NCBI GenBank assembly: GCA_003290165.1
Contig: QNQO01000602.1
Span: forward strand, 186,001 to 250,000
Reading direction: 5' to 3'
Length of the DNA: 64,000 bases
Source: Berberis thunbergii
Taxonomy: Eukaryota > Streptophyta > Magnoliopsida > Ranunculales > Berberidaceae
Positions 30,058 through 41,579 of this stretch are shown piece after piece. The number at the start of each line of letters is the position of its first letter. Within the stretch, counting starts at the first letter, position 1. The position numbers were made by a program, and so were the translations under genes. The notes under the pieces were generated by a model. It had not been told where the DNA came from. It saw nothing but the letters and a program-made list of their open reading frames with translations, and searched no databases.

Positions 30058-31236
30058 ATGTTGTTGTTGAGTCTTTTGAAGAAGAAGAAGAGCTCTGTTC
30101 AACAATTCATTTACATCAATAAAACCCTAGTTTTAAATCTACTTCAGTTTTCGACGACCTCAGTTGCAATCCCAAATCGAAATCGACCCGGTTCCTCCTC
30201 CTTCAACCCTCTGATAGTAGAGCACCTGATAACCACATTAGGCTTTTCAAGAGACAAAGCTATCTCTATCTCTACAGCCTTACCTCCCTCCACTTCCCCT
30301 TCCCCTGCTCTCTTGAACTCTGTTCCACAATTTCTCAAACACGCCGCTGGTTTCTCTGATACCCAAATCCGAAGTCTTATTTCTAAGCAACCCAGATCCC
30401 TCCTTTCCAAAATAGACAAAACCCTCAAACCCAAATTCCATTACCTTCACCAACAACTCGGATTCTCCACTTCTTCTCTTGCTCATCTCCTTATATCAAA
30501 CCCCGCCATTCTTTTCCGCAGTCTACATAACTTTCTTATCCCTACCATCAATTTCTTAAAGTCTTCTTGTCTTCTTCATTCCAATGAAAATCTAGTTAAG
30601 GCTCTCAGAAAAAGCAGTTGGATTCTTTCTCCAGGTCACAAACATGTTATTGCTAGCAACATTGATATTCTTCGCCAATCCGGTGTTTCTAATCAGAAAA
30701 TTTCTAATATTTTCATCAAGTATCCCAGGTTCTTTACCCAGAAACCCGAGTGGCTTCTAAGTATTCTAGCTCGGGTTGAAAAATTTGGTATTGATAAGGA
30801 GTCGGGATTGTTTGTTTATGCTATATTGGCATTAAGCTCAATGAGCAAAGATACATTAAATAACAAGTTTGAGATGTACAAGAGCTATGGCTGGTCTGAA
30901 TCTGACATTTGCTACGCCTTCAGAAAATATCCCAATTTCTTAATGTTTTCAGAACAGAAAGTCAGAGCGACTATGAGTTTCTTACTTGTTGAGCTTCAGT
31001 ATGATCCTCAAGTCATTGTACTAAAGCCGAAGTTGCTTAGCTATAGCTTGGAGAAGAGGTTGAAGCCTCGAAACAAAGTGTTAAAGATGTTGACATCAAA
31101 GAAGTTGTTCAAGAGAGATCTTTATCTCACTTCAGTCATAGACATGTCAGAGAAGAAGTTCTATGAGAATTATGTAGCTAAGTTTGTAGGTGAGGTTCCT
31201 GCTCTTCAAAAAACATACGAGATTTCTAACATCTAA
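30058..31236 (+). CDS. mTERF-family protein, single exon, intact
   Basis: This uninterrupted 392-residue frame encodes a mitochondrial transcription termination factor-like protein. Plant members bind organellar nucleic acid and affect transcription or RNA processing. The first about 45 residues are basic and hydroxylated with no acidic residues (MLLLSLLKKKKSS, LLQFSTTSVA), fitting an organelle transit peptide, probably mitochondrial. Repeats of the mTERF helical type follow, each with a leucine/proline pattern: LGFSTSSLAHLLISNPAIL, SNQKISNIFIKYPRFF, SESDICYAFRKYPNFLMFS, and a final LSYSLEKRLKPRNKVLKML typical of the C-terminal repeat. The length is normal for the intronless plant mTERF group. 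It is the only clearly intact host gene here, with MULE-1 293 bp upstream. Confidence 0.93.
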   Translation: MLLLSLLKKKKSSVQQFIYINKTLVLNLLQFSTTSVAIPNRNRPGSSSFNPLIVEHLITTLGFSRDKAISISTALPPSTSPSPALLNSVPQFLKHAAGFSDTQIRSLISKQPRSLLSKIDKTLKPKFHYLHQQLGFSTSSLAHLLISNPAILFRSLHNFLIPTINFLKSSCLLHSNENLVKALRKSSWILSPGHKHVIASNIDILRQSGVSNQKISNIFIKYPRFFTQKPEWLLSILARVEKFGIDKESGLFVYAILALSSMSKDTLNNKFEMYKSYGWSESDICYAFRKYPNFLMFSEQKVRATMSFLLVELQYDPQVIVLKPKLLSYSLEKRLKPRNKVLKMLTSKKLFKRDLYLTSVIDMSEKKFYENYVAKFVGEVPALQKTYEISNI

Positions 31237-32174
31237 TGTTGAGATAAATTGGGAAATGGAACAAAGGGTTACAGTCACATTCCTCTTTCACCAAGGGTTG
31301 TGGGTTCTGCAATGTTCACATATGCTTGAAGAATGCTAAACAACATAATCCAATGTCAATGATGTTGAGGATACACACATTCTATTGATTAGTTTCTGCA
31401 TACAAGTTACGCATCACTACTTGTAAGTTGCTATTTTTCCAAGGGCTCAATTTGGTAATTTTCTTACATTATGACACTCTTTATGGCTTTACCATGTTAT
31501 TAATACTTGTTACATTTAGATGCAATTTGATGAGATTCAAAATTTCAAGCTCGCTATTAAAAAAAAAATTTGCATTTGAAATGGAAATGGGGCAACGAAA
31601 ATGGTTTGTCAAGAAAAATTCTGATAAAAAAACCTCTTGAATATTATGACTTACTGTGGCAAAAACCCAATTGTAATATGACTTGCAGTAAAGTCCTTAA
31701 TACATGATAGACAATGCTGCTGAATATTTGACACAACACAATATCACAACAGACTTCTTGCGGGTCTCTATTCAGGAATTGTCTACACTGGAAGTACAAC
31801 CAAACCCAGGCACGCAACAAGTGTTGCCTGCAGTCATGTTGCTTTAAATTATGTGTTTGTTTCAGTAAACATGATTCTATTGTCAGATCACATTTTGTTG
31901 GCAAATCAACCCCATAGAAGCCAACATCAGCTTAGGGGCAACGATAAGTGTTTGTTTCCACATTCTTTATATTTAGTTACTCCGGCACATATTGACATTG
32001 AAATATGTTTATGTATGCGTTAAGTAAATGCAATCTCTACTACTATAAATAGAGAACTTCCAATGAACCCTTTGGACAAGTAACGAAGCGTGCCATTCAT
32101 GAGAAAATCCAAATACTCTTGGACCTTGAAAATATGAAAGATAATAGATTTTATAATATTAACTACACAATACA
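31237..32174. other. mTERF 3' flank, no gene seen
   Basis: AT-rich sequence with short open frames only. The mTERF 3' UTR and polyadenylation site must lie in its first few hundred bases, but no strong signal stands out. Confidence 0.5.
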
Positions 32175-32565
32175 TCTATCAATATAATAAAAACTGGTAC
32201 TCCTAAAAGTACCCTTTCTTTCCCCAAAAAAAAAAAATCTCTGATACAACTTGGTATATTTTGGTGACTGACACTGGATAAGGTCAGAATAATTTCATCA
32301 AACACTTCGGTAAAGGTAGGGAGTTACTGTAAGAGATAATTTAGTACGAGTTGTTATAGGAATCACTGCTGTTTGCAAGGCAAACTTCCTTTCTTCACTC
32401 TTGTTCTGCAGTACCAAATACAATCCCACATTGTTGCTATAAACAAAATTAATAAATGTGGTTATTCGCATGTTGTATCTTTGTAAAGTGTTATACAACG
32501 GTACACAAAAAAATGATTGTAAGCCACAAAAGAAATGGGTGTGCGATAGGCGCGCACAGGGCTAG
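32175..32565 (+). mobile_element. Short non-autonomous Helitron
   Basis: The start is A|TCTATCAATATAATAA and the end is CTAG|T. A hairpin TGTGCG...CGCACA (32540-32558) lies three bases inside the CTAG. The 5' tip resembles the Helitron at 4134-4870 (both TCTATC). At 391 bp with no ORF it is a candidate deletion derivative. Boundaries follow the Helitron end rules; no empty site is available. Confidence 0.6.
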
Positions 32566-33252
32566 TTGTACATAATATGCCGTGTTTTCTATGAATGTAA
32601 TTTTGGCAATTCTCGTTTTTACTGCACTGTGGCAGTGTCACAATTTCACTACCATGTTTCTCAGCCACTTAATCCAGCTGAAAGAGTATCATTGCACTGA
32701 TTGTGGATGACGGATACCTTGACTTCTCTTTCCACCTTACTCTCGCCTTTGCGCACATTTGGTGCACTATTGAAGAAAAGAACTTTCTATCTAATAATAA
32801 GATAATCACAGAACGCTTCGCATTGGCCAACTTTCTGTCTAATAATAAGATAGTCACAGGACACATATAGATTCACTTAGCCCATTCAGGCCGATTCCAT
32901 AGGTTGAATTACTTCTTTGCAATGATTCCAAAACGTCAAGTTTCCTTAATATTTATAATGACGATAAATGACCAAGTTGTCACTTTCATCTACATATAGA
33001 AAGTGCCATCGAGCAAGCCGTGTTTTTTGTAGTACGATCAATCAAGCCTACTGCTGATTCCGAAGCCATTTCTGATTCTTTCTTTCTCCCATGCTTGATA
33101 ATTCATAATAAAAAATGGACTCGCATTTTAAATTGTTAATTGAATATTAGTAGTAATTTGTGTTTGAGATGACTTCTTTTTGTGTTCCTTAAGATTGGGG
33201 AAACTATATACAATAGATGAATGTCAATTCCTTCACCCGCACACTCACTATG
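32566..33252. other. Unassigned AT-rich stretch
   Basis: No coding signal. A short direct repeat with the core TCTAATAATAAGATA occurs at about 32789 and 32838. Confidence 0.45.
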
Positions 33253-33718
33253 TAGGGGTGGCAATTAATGAATCGACACAATAACATGACATGACACTCT
33301 AGAGCATGTTTGGGTTTAGAAAAGTATGACACGACTAGTAACCAGGTAGACACGACACAACCCATTAAATTTGTGGATTGAGTTTTGATTTGAGGTCTTG
33401 ACACGGGACCGACCCGTTTGTTATTTCATAATCATTATATAATTAATAAGCACATTAGCATATACATAATATTTGGTAACTATATCACTTTGGCATGGTT
33501 ATGAACAGTCATAAAAATATAACCATTGTCTTAAAGGTAGTAACGATGATCAATTGTATCAAGGCTGGTCAACCCAACAAACACGACTAAGAGACAAGTT
33601 GGGTTTGATATCTTTGGCATGATTACTAAACCGGTCGGGTTTGGGTTTGACAAGTTGACACAAGATTTTATTTTAACACGACCCGATTATTACAAGACGG
33701 GACCCGTTGCCACCCCTG
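33253..33718. mobile_element. hAT MITE with perfect 8-bp target duplication
   Basis: Ends are TAGGGGTGGCAA and TTGCCACCCCTG (last base changed from A). The flanks at 33245-33252 and 33719-33726 are both TCACTATG, an exact 8-bp duplication. The 466-bp interior carries repeated ACACGAC/GACCCG motifs and no ORF. Confidence 0.93.
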
Positions 33719-33745
33719 TCACTATGCATATGATTAGATCTGTAT

Positions 33746-34640
33746 GTGGAATCTAGGTTTCAGTCTACATCTCCATGGCGGCGCAACCAGCCGCCATGGG
33801 AGGTTGCCAAGCCTCCACTAACCTACGCGCAAGCTCTTGGAGTCATTAGGAACGTGGTTTTTAACAATGCTCCAATGGAAGGCACGAGCTCTCGCAAAGA
33901 GGGAAGTTCGGCGATTTCGCTTCCTCTCTTTTACGCTACTTGAGATGAACCGTATGTGGAAAAATCAATTTTGGTTCTTAAGTTCTCTAGCTTCCAACCT
34001 TCATTGGAAGCAAATGGATAGTCGATTCACAAGTCGTGGGGAATTAACATAGAATTTACCAGGGGTCTATTGGATCCAAGACATGTGATCGTTCATGTGC
34101 AATCCGAGGAGGAGGTGAAGAAGGCGTTGTCACACAATTTTTCTTGATTTGGGGAGTAAGATTATCTTTCAATGGCATAAGGACTTTAGTTTGAAGACGA
34201 TCCTGTCTGTGTGCCTCTATCGGTTGATCTGTCGATTCTTCCCCTACAATATTTTCACCCAATTATTCTTAAAGCCATTAGGCATTCCTTCGGAACCTTT
34301 CTTGACATTGATGATAACATGAAGTGTTTCATGAGGCCTAATGTGGCTCGTATGTGTGTGGAGATGAATCTCTCCCTGCTGCCAACAAAAATCTCAATTG
34401 GCAAGTCTGGAAACAATGGCTATTGGCAAAAGTTGTTTTCCCCGGATTCAATTATTGCGAGTTATGTGCGTTGATTGGTCATGACAGTTAATATTATAGA
34501 GAAAATTGGCTTCGAGTCAGAAGTGCAAACCAATGGTGGTGGAAGATTCAAAACCAGGGGGTGGCATGGTAAAACATGTTTATAAACCTGTGGTGAATGA
34601 GAAGAAGGATGAAGGGGAGTTTTGTCAATAACTATTTTGT
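33746..34640 (+). pseudogene. LINE ORF1-type (DUF4283/zinc-knuckle) remains
   Basis: The frame opens with PPLTYAQALG, then in shifted frames shows SLEANG, GSKIIFQWHKDF, VCVPLSVDLSILPLQYF, DDNMKCFMRPNVARMCVEM and a decayed knuckle (NYCELCALIGHD near 34450-34490). This series is that of the nucleic-acid-binding ORF1 protein of plant L1-like LINEs. At least four frame changes occur. No ORF2 follows in the window on this strand. Confidence 0.72.
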
Positions 34641-35605
34641 CAATCATCAACCTCCTGAACAAGGACAATCCCTTGACTTATTTATAATATCCCTAACTTA
34701 TTGGGCAAGCTAACTAACCTAACCTTGATTGGCTAATAATGCCCTAATTACTATTTTGGGCTCTTACTTAATAGGCCCAATTATTCTTAATATTAATATT
34801 GCTAAACTAACCCCTAAATAATACCGGCTTATTTCAGAGTCTATCTCAGCACATATTGTTTGCCATTGTGTTTGCAGCAGCAGAATCTGCAGCACTTTCA
34901 GCATGACTTACAGCAGCAGAATCTGCAATTGATATCTTAGCAGTTTTTGCAGCACTTTCAGCATTTGCGGCAGGAATTCCTGTAGGATAGCAATTGCTGG
35001 CTTTGCAAATGACTCATGAAGCCGTTTTTTGGCACATTTTTTTACTTGTCATTGATTTACATGTATACATTATGGAAGGCAAAATATTTTTTGGCTAAGC
35101 CAAGTTTAGATATCATCTAACCTGATTGATGCACTCAACTCCGATTTTAGATTTCAGATGGTTCTGTTTCCAAGCTAACATCCGGAGTTGTACTGAGATG
35201 TTTTTATCAATTTAATAAGATCACTTGCATTTCTCTTGTTCAGGTCATTGCAGTAACTTTGCATTATTCTAACATAGCCAGTTTGCAGCATTTACATGAT
35301 ACTGGTGTTGTGCTTGAACTTGAACAAGCTTCTAATAAAAAAAAATGTGATTATTTAGTGATGAAGAATGCAAGGTCCTGGGAATGCAAAGGTGACCAAG
35401 TTAAGGCTTCAATGGAGAATAGGATTATAGGGTGCTCACTGTCACCATCCACTAGGAGGTGAAGAAGCCTGAAGTTCTAAAGGGGGCTTGTCTGGGACTG
35501 AAATTGGAATAGAGTCTGAAACTGGAACAGAAACAAAGGGAGTGTTTGAAAAGAGAAGAGTGAAATGTAGGCTGCACAGAAAGAAATCTGACTGTCGAAA
35601 TATTA
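34641..35605. other. Unassigned region with short CAG-rich repeats
   Basis: Near 34877-34970 the unit GCAGCAGAATCTGCA and GCACTTTCAGCAT recurs. At 35244-35460 a plus-strand frame (HLHDTGVVLELEQASNKKK) follows a TTGTTCAG acceptor-like site and may be an exon relic, but I do not recognise it. No other gene is seen. Confidence 0.35.
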
Positions 35606-36399
35606 TGTTTTAGGTCAACATATATGAATGTCTGCTCACAAAGTGCGAAAAAAGCGTGAAGAGTAATTGATCAGATTTGTGGGCGTTCCTATGATGAAAT
35701 ACTTATGAAACTAGAACTCATGCTTTATCGTGCATGTTAGCTCATTTTTAAATTAGTTTATTCCGCAGCAGCAAATGCTACTAACAATATGGATTTCGAT
35801 AAAATGACTTTAATTATTAGTCAAGCCGAAGTTAACGAGGGTATTATCATGAAAAAGTTAAAACCTCAAGCTAGAGGACCTAGTTATCCAATAAAAAGAC
35901 CAACCAGTCACATAACTATTGTATTGCAAGATATCTCTAAAGATAAAAACTTTTATCTATGGTTAAAAAAATGGGATGGATATATAAAGAGAAGTATATA
36001 GATATTCAAGAAAAGTATGAATGTTTTCTATACGAGGCTATATTTGGGGGCAAAATGCTATGGGCCAATGATGGGTGTGAGGTTTTATGGGACAAAAAAT
36101 AAATCCACTTGGTTTCAGACTTGGTGCAACCCAAAGTCATAATTCTATTTGGTTTGAACAACCAAAGAATTATCCTGAGGGTCTTCAGGAAGATAAAAAA
36201 TACAAGATTGTATCAAGAATTATGTAGAAAAATATATAAAAATCTCTTCCAATGTCGAGACAATTGATATATAAAGATTTAAAAACGATCGATCTGATCT
36301 ATGTCATAATATATATAGGGTTCCCAAAATTGTTAATAGATGATGGATCGCGAAGAATCAAAGAGTTACAGAGCCATGTACAAAAAAAAAAAAAAAAAA
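35606..36399 (+). pseudogene. Nuclear copy of plastid DNA: rpl22 end and rps3 start
   Basis: Plastid rpl22 is recognisable as [32 protein letters not shown] and [15 protein letters not shown]. It is followed in the normal plastid order by rps3 from ATG 36087, with [36 protein letters not shown] and [12 protein letters not shown]. Both proteins belong to chloroplast ribosomes. The copy has frameshifts (for example in rpl22 near 35650 and in rps3 near 36205) and is cut off, so it is dead. The right end runs into an A20-plus tract at about 36379. The left edge is placed by where plastid similarity fades. Confidence 0.9.
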
Positions 36400-36563
36400 A
36401 AATTCTGTAAACAAAATTTTGAAAATAAAGTTACTATAAGTTTCTTAATCAGTGTCAAACCAGAAATGTAGACTGTCATGACTACTACTAAAGGAAAAAA
36501 AACCACTTTGGATAATTCTTGGAATCCTAGTCATTCAGTAAAAAGATTTGTTGCATTGAAATA

Positions 36564-36590
36564 ATAATAATAATAATAATAGTAAAAAGA

Positions 36591-36642
<52 letters not shown>
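36564..36642. repeat. (ATT)n microsatellite
   Basis: AAT and ATT trinucleotide runs occupy this stretch, directly beside the left end of the non-autonomous MULE. Confidence 0.9.
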
Positions 36643-36643
<1 letters not shown>

Positions 36644-37229
36644 GCTAACTCACACCACCCATTTAAACCACGATTTATCTCCCTTCTCACACTCTCTTCT
36701 CCCCTTTTCTGAAAAACAACAACATGAACATCAATCCGAACATGGCTCCCTCGATTCTGTCGCGGCCCTTTTCCTTCTTCTTATGGGTCGAACCTGAACA
36801 AGGCACGCTCGGTTCCAATGCGACCTTTCTCCTTCTTCTTCTTCTTTTTTTCATTCCCCTCTTCCTTTCTGTTTTTGGTTTTTTCTTCTCCTTGCCCTCA
36901 TGGCGGCCTGTGCGATGATGGGTTCCCCACTCGCTGAGCGCGAGGGAAAAAAAAACCAAAAACTGAAAGGGAGAGAATTCCAATTAGAAGAAAGGGTGAG
37001 GTTGAATTCCCTTGGCATGAATAAACAAATTCATCAAAGCTTCTTTCACCTAATTTTTGTTTAAATGAGGCAAATGTTGTTGAAAACCGAACCCCTCCCT
37101 CTATTTATTATTTTCATTTGCATATCCTTTACGTTTGGGGATTCATTTGTAGACAGATTCTCTGAATTTCCTCTCAAGTTGTGAGGAGAGAGTGATAGGG
37201 AGTGAGGGGAGATGAAGCCTTTAGGAGAC

Positions 37230-37913
37230 CAGTGTTCTAAAAATCGGTCTAGGCGGCCGCCTAGGCGCTAGAAGGTGGAAAACCGCCCAGATTAATGCCT
37301 GGGCGGTTCTGGGCGGTCTGGGCGGGTCTAGGTGGGTCTGGGAGGGGTCTAGGCGGCCTAAGCGGGGTCTAGGCGGTCTGGGAGATTTTTTATTTTTTAT
37401 TTATTTTTTATTTTTTAATAAGGTTGATTGTGTTCTTATTTTATTTTTCTTTCCTATTTTTTAGAAATAAACTATTTAATTGTTTTTTTAGAAAATCTCG
37501 GGAATGGGCTTAGATGATGATAATGATGATATGTCTAAATGTAGCGAAGGATGATTACTTAATGGAATTCTCAAAGGATCTGTCGGTACCAATTTTACTA
37601 ATGTAGATTTTATCAAACATAACTGAGGTTATTCATGCAATTTGAAGAAAAATAAAAGAGTACACAAATTCAAATTTATATAAAGTACCCATCATGACCA
37701 ACTTCAGTCATTTGAGTTTTAATAAATTTTGTTCACGATTGTTAATTTTTCATGTTTTTAAATTTTGCATATATATATTGACATTAAATTGGATGTAATT
37801 GATAAGGTATTATGCTTAACTTTTGTAAATTATTAAAGTTATAATACAAAACCTAAGACCGCCTAGGCACCTGCTCACTGCCCGCCCATCGCCTAGCGAT
37901 TTTTAGAACACTG
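37230..37913. mobile_element. hAT MITE nested in the non-autonomous MULE
   Basis: Ends are CAGTGTTCTAAAAATCG and CGATTTTTAGAACACTG (17-bp perfect). The flanks TAGGAGAC and TAGGAGAG agree at 7 of 8 bases. Subterminal clusters of GGCGGTCTAGGCGG-like repeats occur on both sides. AT-rich core, no ORF. Confidence 0.92.
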
Positions 37914-38066
37914 TAGGAGAGTGAGTGGAGTGGAATGAGAGGGAAGAAGATGTTTCAAATTTGGGGGGGGGAGGGAATTGTTGAGAGTGTGGAGGAGATA
38001 GTGATGGTTGTTGGAGGGAAGATGAGAGATTGAGTCGAGTGAGAGGGAGGAAGATGAATTGAATTT

Positions 38067-38087
38067 GGGGGGGGGGGGGGGGGGGGG
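38067..38087. repeat. Poly-G run of 21 bases
   Basis: Twenty-one consecutive G between GAATTT and AATTTG, with a shorter 9-G run near 37963. The length is likely unstable and prone to sequencing error. Confidence 0.9.
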
Positions 38088-38490
38088 AATTTGCAAAAAA
38101 GGGGAAAAGAGAGTGCGAGAGAGGAGATGAGAAAAATAGTGGTCTAAATGGGTGGTGTGCTTTAGCAAATTAAAACAAATGTAGCGACTATTTCACACCA
38201 CAAATTCCTTTCACCCACACCACCCATCCATTTTTTCTTACCTACTAACCCACACCACCACAAAAAAAATACAAACAACCGTCTATCTCCTAGGGCGAAA
38301 ATATTGCTCTCCCTCGCAGACGTCTCTATCCCTCCTATTGTCATTATTGTTGTCTTCTCTCTCTCACCAAGCTCGCCTGAACTTGCCATTGTCGCCGGAA
38401 CTTGCCAGTGTCCCTTCCTGACACAGTCGACTACTCTATCTCTTTTGTAGGTCCTAAAACTTGTTTGTAAGGAGTTTGGTTGAACTTTTT

Positions 38491-41100
38491 ATGTCGAAAT
38501 GAATGGGCTTAGTGAAGTTGATGTTTATAGACTTGTTGACTACAACGATAGACATGAGGGTGAAGAAGCTGAACAATTTGAAAAGGAAGATGAATTCACT
38601 TTACTTGAGGTAACACTCTCAACTTGAGATGAATTTGCATTTTAATTTTTTTCTTGTTGTGATATTATTGTTGTTGCTATTATCTGTTGACTTTACTTAT
38701 AAGTTCATTATTATTTTCCTGGGTGTAATATGCTTCGAAATACCTACAAACGATCATGTTGATAGCAATGTTGGTAGTAATGATAAAATGAACAATGGGG
38801 AAAAAACACTGAAAGAGGTGCTTGACAATAACAACTTATTTCTTACGAAAGAGGTTAGGTTAGTTCATGTATAACTATTCTTACAAGTTTATTGCTTATT
38901 GGTTACAAGTTTATTGGTGTTCCTAACATGTTTCTGTCTTATATTTTGTGGGTATTCACATCAAGGTGGGTTTTGATAGTTTGGTAATTGAGGCAACGGT
39001 AAGGATAAAACATAGTTGTTGTTATCACTAAATCGAAACTGGCTCATCACAACCGTAAGGGAATGATCCATTTTGGATGTGAGAGGGGAGGGAAGCCAGA
39101 CAATAGGCACAATAATGTCTTTCAATCAAGTGGCACAAAGAAGAGTGGCTACCTATTTCAGTTGAGAAGGATATCACAAGATAATGACCATTGAAAATTG
39201 CACGCGAGTCGATCAAAATCACTTGTTGGTCATTTGTTTGCTGGCATATTGAATGAAGAGGACATCATATATGTCGTAATCGAGTGCCGCCCCTAGTCAC
39301 ATCTTGGTTGGTTTGAAAGAGTTGTACCCCAATAATATGTCGAATTTGAATAATATTTACAATGTCATTTGTCGAATAAAGACAATCCAACTAAAAGGAT
39401 GAATGCGTTGCAACACACAATGCACTTGCTGAGCAACTATAATTACATAGAGTGGCATAGCATACTATGGATGAGGGAAATAGAGTCACAAACATTTTCT
39501 GGGCTCATCCTGACTCAATTCAACTAGTGAAATGTTTTCCACCAGTCATTATTATGGATTGCACCTATAAAAATAATTGTTATCAGATGCCATTGTTTGA
39601 GATTGTGGGTGTCACGTCGACTAGCTAGACGTTCAATGTAGCATGTTGTTTTATGTCTTATGAGAAAAAAGATATGTATGCCTGGGCGCAGAAAAAACTT
39701 TTTGGGACTTTTGAGTCAGTTGCCAATCGTATTTGTCACTGCTAAAGAATTGGGTTTGATAAAGGCCATTAAGCAAGTCTTTTCTAGAGCAAGGAAATTG
39801 TTGTGCACGTGACATATAACTACAAATGTTGAGAAGAATTGCAAAAAACACTTTAAGGATAATAAAGCGTGATATGAGTTTATAGATTCTTTCTCGGATT
39901 TGTATAGATCAAGTATAGAGAAAAAATGGAATAAGGCATCTGTTGAGTTTGATAGAAAATGGGCATTACACCTGAAGTGTTTGGATTATTTAAGAACGGT
40001 ATGGTATTTGCAAAAGGAGTACTTTGTGAGTGCATGCACCAATACTTTCATGCATTTTGGGCAACGGACAACTAGTCGTGTTGAGAGCACATGCTCCAAG
40101 TTGAAGAATGTGTTGGCAAACTCACAAGACACATTTATCAATGTATGGATTGTAATGCATGAAATGATCAAAATACAACACGTAAAGATTGAATCATCTT
40201 TTCAACAAAGTTTGACGAATCTTGAAATTTGACGAAGGTGAAGATTGAGCATGTGTCAAAATTTTCTTGAAAATCTCATCGGTCCGTGGTGCATAGGACT
40301 TTTGATTTTATGCTTTTGGAAATGCGTAGGTGTGAATTTGTAGGCAATGATCCTGTCAATTGTGGATGTGTGATTCAAACCACTCATGGGTTGCTGTGTG
40401 CTCATGAAATGACAACATATCTAACCCCTACTAGACAACTTCTATTGAATAACTTAAACAAGTATTGGATGCAACTTGGCAAAACACTTATATATGAAGG
40501 CACAAATGTGATTATAAACCCAATGGTCAACACCCTTGAGAAGAGGTTTAACGAATCCACTTCTGATCAGAAGTTGGTGTTGAAGAGGAAGCTTCTAGAG
40601 TTGAATTGCCCTGGCTCAACTATAATGATTGAACCATCCAAACTTGTGGCGAGCAAAGAAATACCTAAGAAGAAAAAATTGTCCAAGCATGAGAGGTCAA
40701 CTAAAAGGGACCCATTGGTCACGAGTATACCAAGACTCAGGAGGAGCTAAAAAGTCAAGAAAGTGTTTGCAAGCAAAAACAAAAGCCTAAAAAGTCTCAC
40801 AATACTTGGATGAAGCAAATTTTGTTATGAATTCAGGACTATGTTGACAACATTGAGAACGTTGAAGGTGATTCATTGACCCTGATATGTTAGAGCTTGT
40901 GGCCAACCGTTATCGGTATGTGTTTGTGAGTTATGGGAATCAAAGCATTACGTGTTTTCCATATGTTCAACATCTGTCACAGTTGAACGACATTAAGGCG
41001 TGTTTCATGGCAGACCTCCCCAGTGTTCTCACTTTGTATTGCTCCATATGCTATCGAAACCCCCATTGCTTCCTACAATATTAAGTTGACTTTCTCGCCT
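38491..41100 (+). pseudogene. MULE-2 transposase remains
   Basis: The start is MNGLSEVDVYRLVDYND (about 38491) with a donor-like GTAACA after TLLE. Later pieces, in several frames, match the common plant MULE transposase: CERGGKPDNRHNN (DNA-binding part, about 39080), FWAHPDSIQLV and IMDCTYK near 39500-39570, WALHLKCLDYL, MHFGQRTTSRVESTCSKLKN (about 40050-40110, with the catalytic-type glutamate) and a SWIM-like CGCVIQTTHGLLCAHEM (about 40360-40410). The family tail KRDPL is present near 40715. Many frameshifts and stops make it inactive. Longest open pieces are 39900-40232 and 40286-40750. Confidence 0.82.
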
Positions 41101-41579
41101 ATTCCCAAACGCAATTTCTTGGAAGAGTTCATTTGATGCGCAACTCCACATAGGTGACGTGATGTTGAAGAAGTACAATGCCAAGAATGCTAAGAAGATC
41201 TATAACTCGGAAGAGGTCATTACCATATTTGATTGATGCACATATGCACTTTTGATGTAAATATTGTAACTGCCATGTAAACCAGTACAATCACATGAAA
41301 ATCATATTTTGTTTTGGTGACATAGACTGATCTTTTTGTTGGAAAAGTTATCGCTTTTGTATCTATGGATGAATTGTAATTAAATGTTAATATAAAATAC
41401 ATTCCATTATTTTATATGGAATTATTTGAATTAAATACCCATCTTGCTTATGATGTATACCAACATATGCTAACATCAATCCAAACAATATCAAAGGGAG
41501 TTTTTTTTTAAAGATTAAAATTGAAACATGACACAATCGCACAAACCCACCCTGCAACACTAACAAAAGTATAGAAATA

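Larger units (their letters stand above)
36643..38167. mobile_element. Non-autonomous MULE with long inverted repeats
   Basis: The left end (36643 onward: TGCTAACTCACACCACCCAT, then TTAAACCACGATTT) is matched in reverse at 38167 downward (TGCTAAAGCACACCACCCAT, then TTAGACCACTATTT) for about 80 bases. The subterminal CACTCTCT and ATGAAGCCTTTAGGAGA motifs resemble the right end of the larger MULE at 47230-47590, so it is probably a derivative of that family. A hAT MITE is nested inside. The short frames at 36687-36983 and 37893-38168 lie on its subterminal regions and are not convincing genes. Confidence 0.7.

Noticed and set aside
36687..36983. Lys/Arg-rich minus-strand frame near 36.8 kb
   Set aside because: It lies in purine-rich subterminal DNA of the non-autonomous MULE with an equally open frame on the other strand.
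38067..38087. Poly-G run as a G-quadruplex regulatory element
   Set aside because: It is a single homopolymer of uncertain length inside a transposon, more likely slippage or sequencing artefact than a regulated structure.
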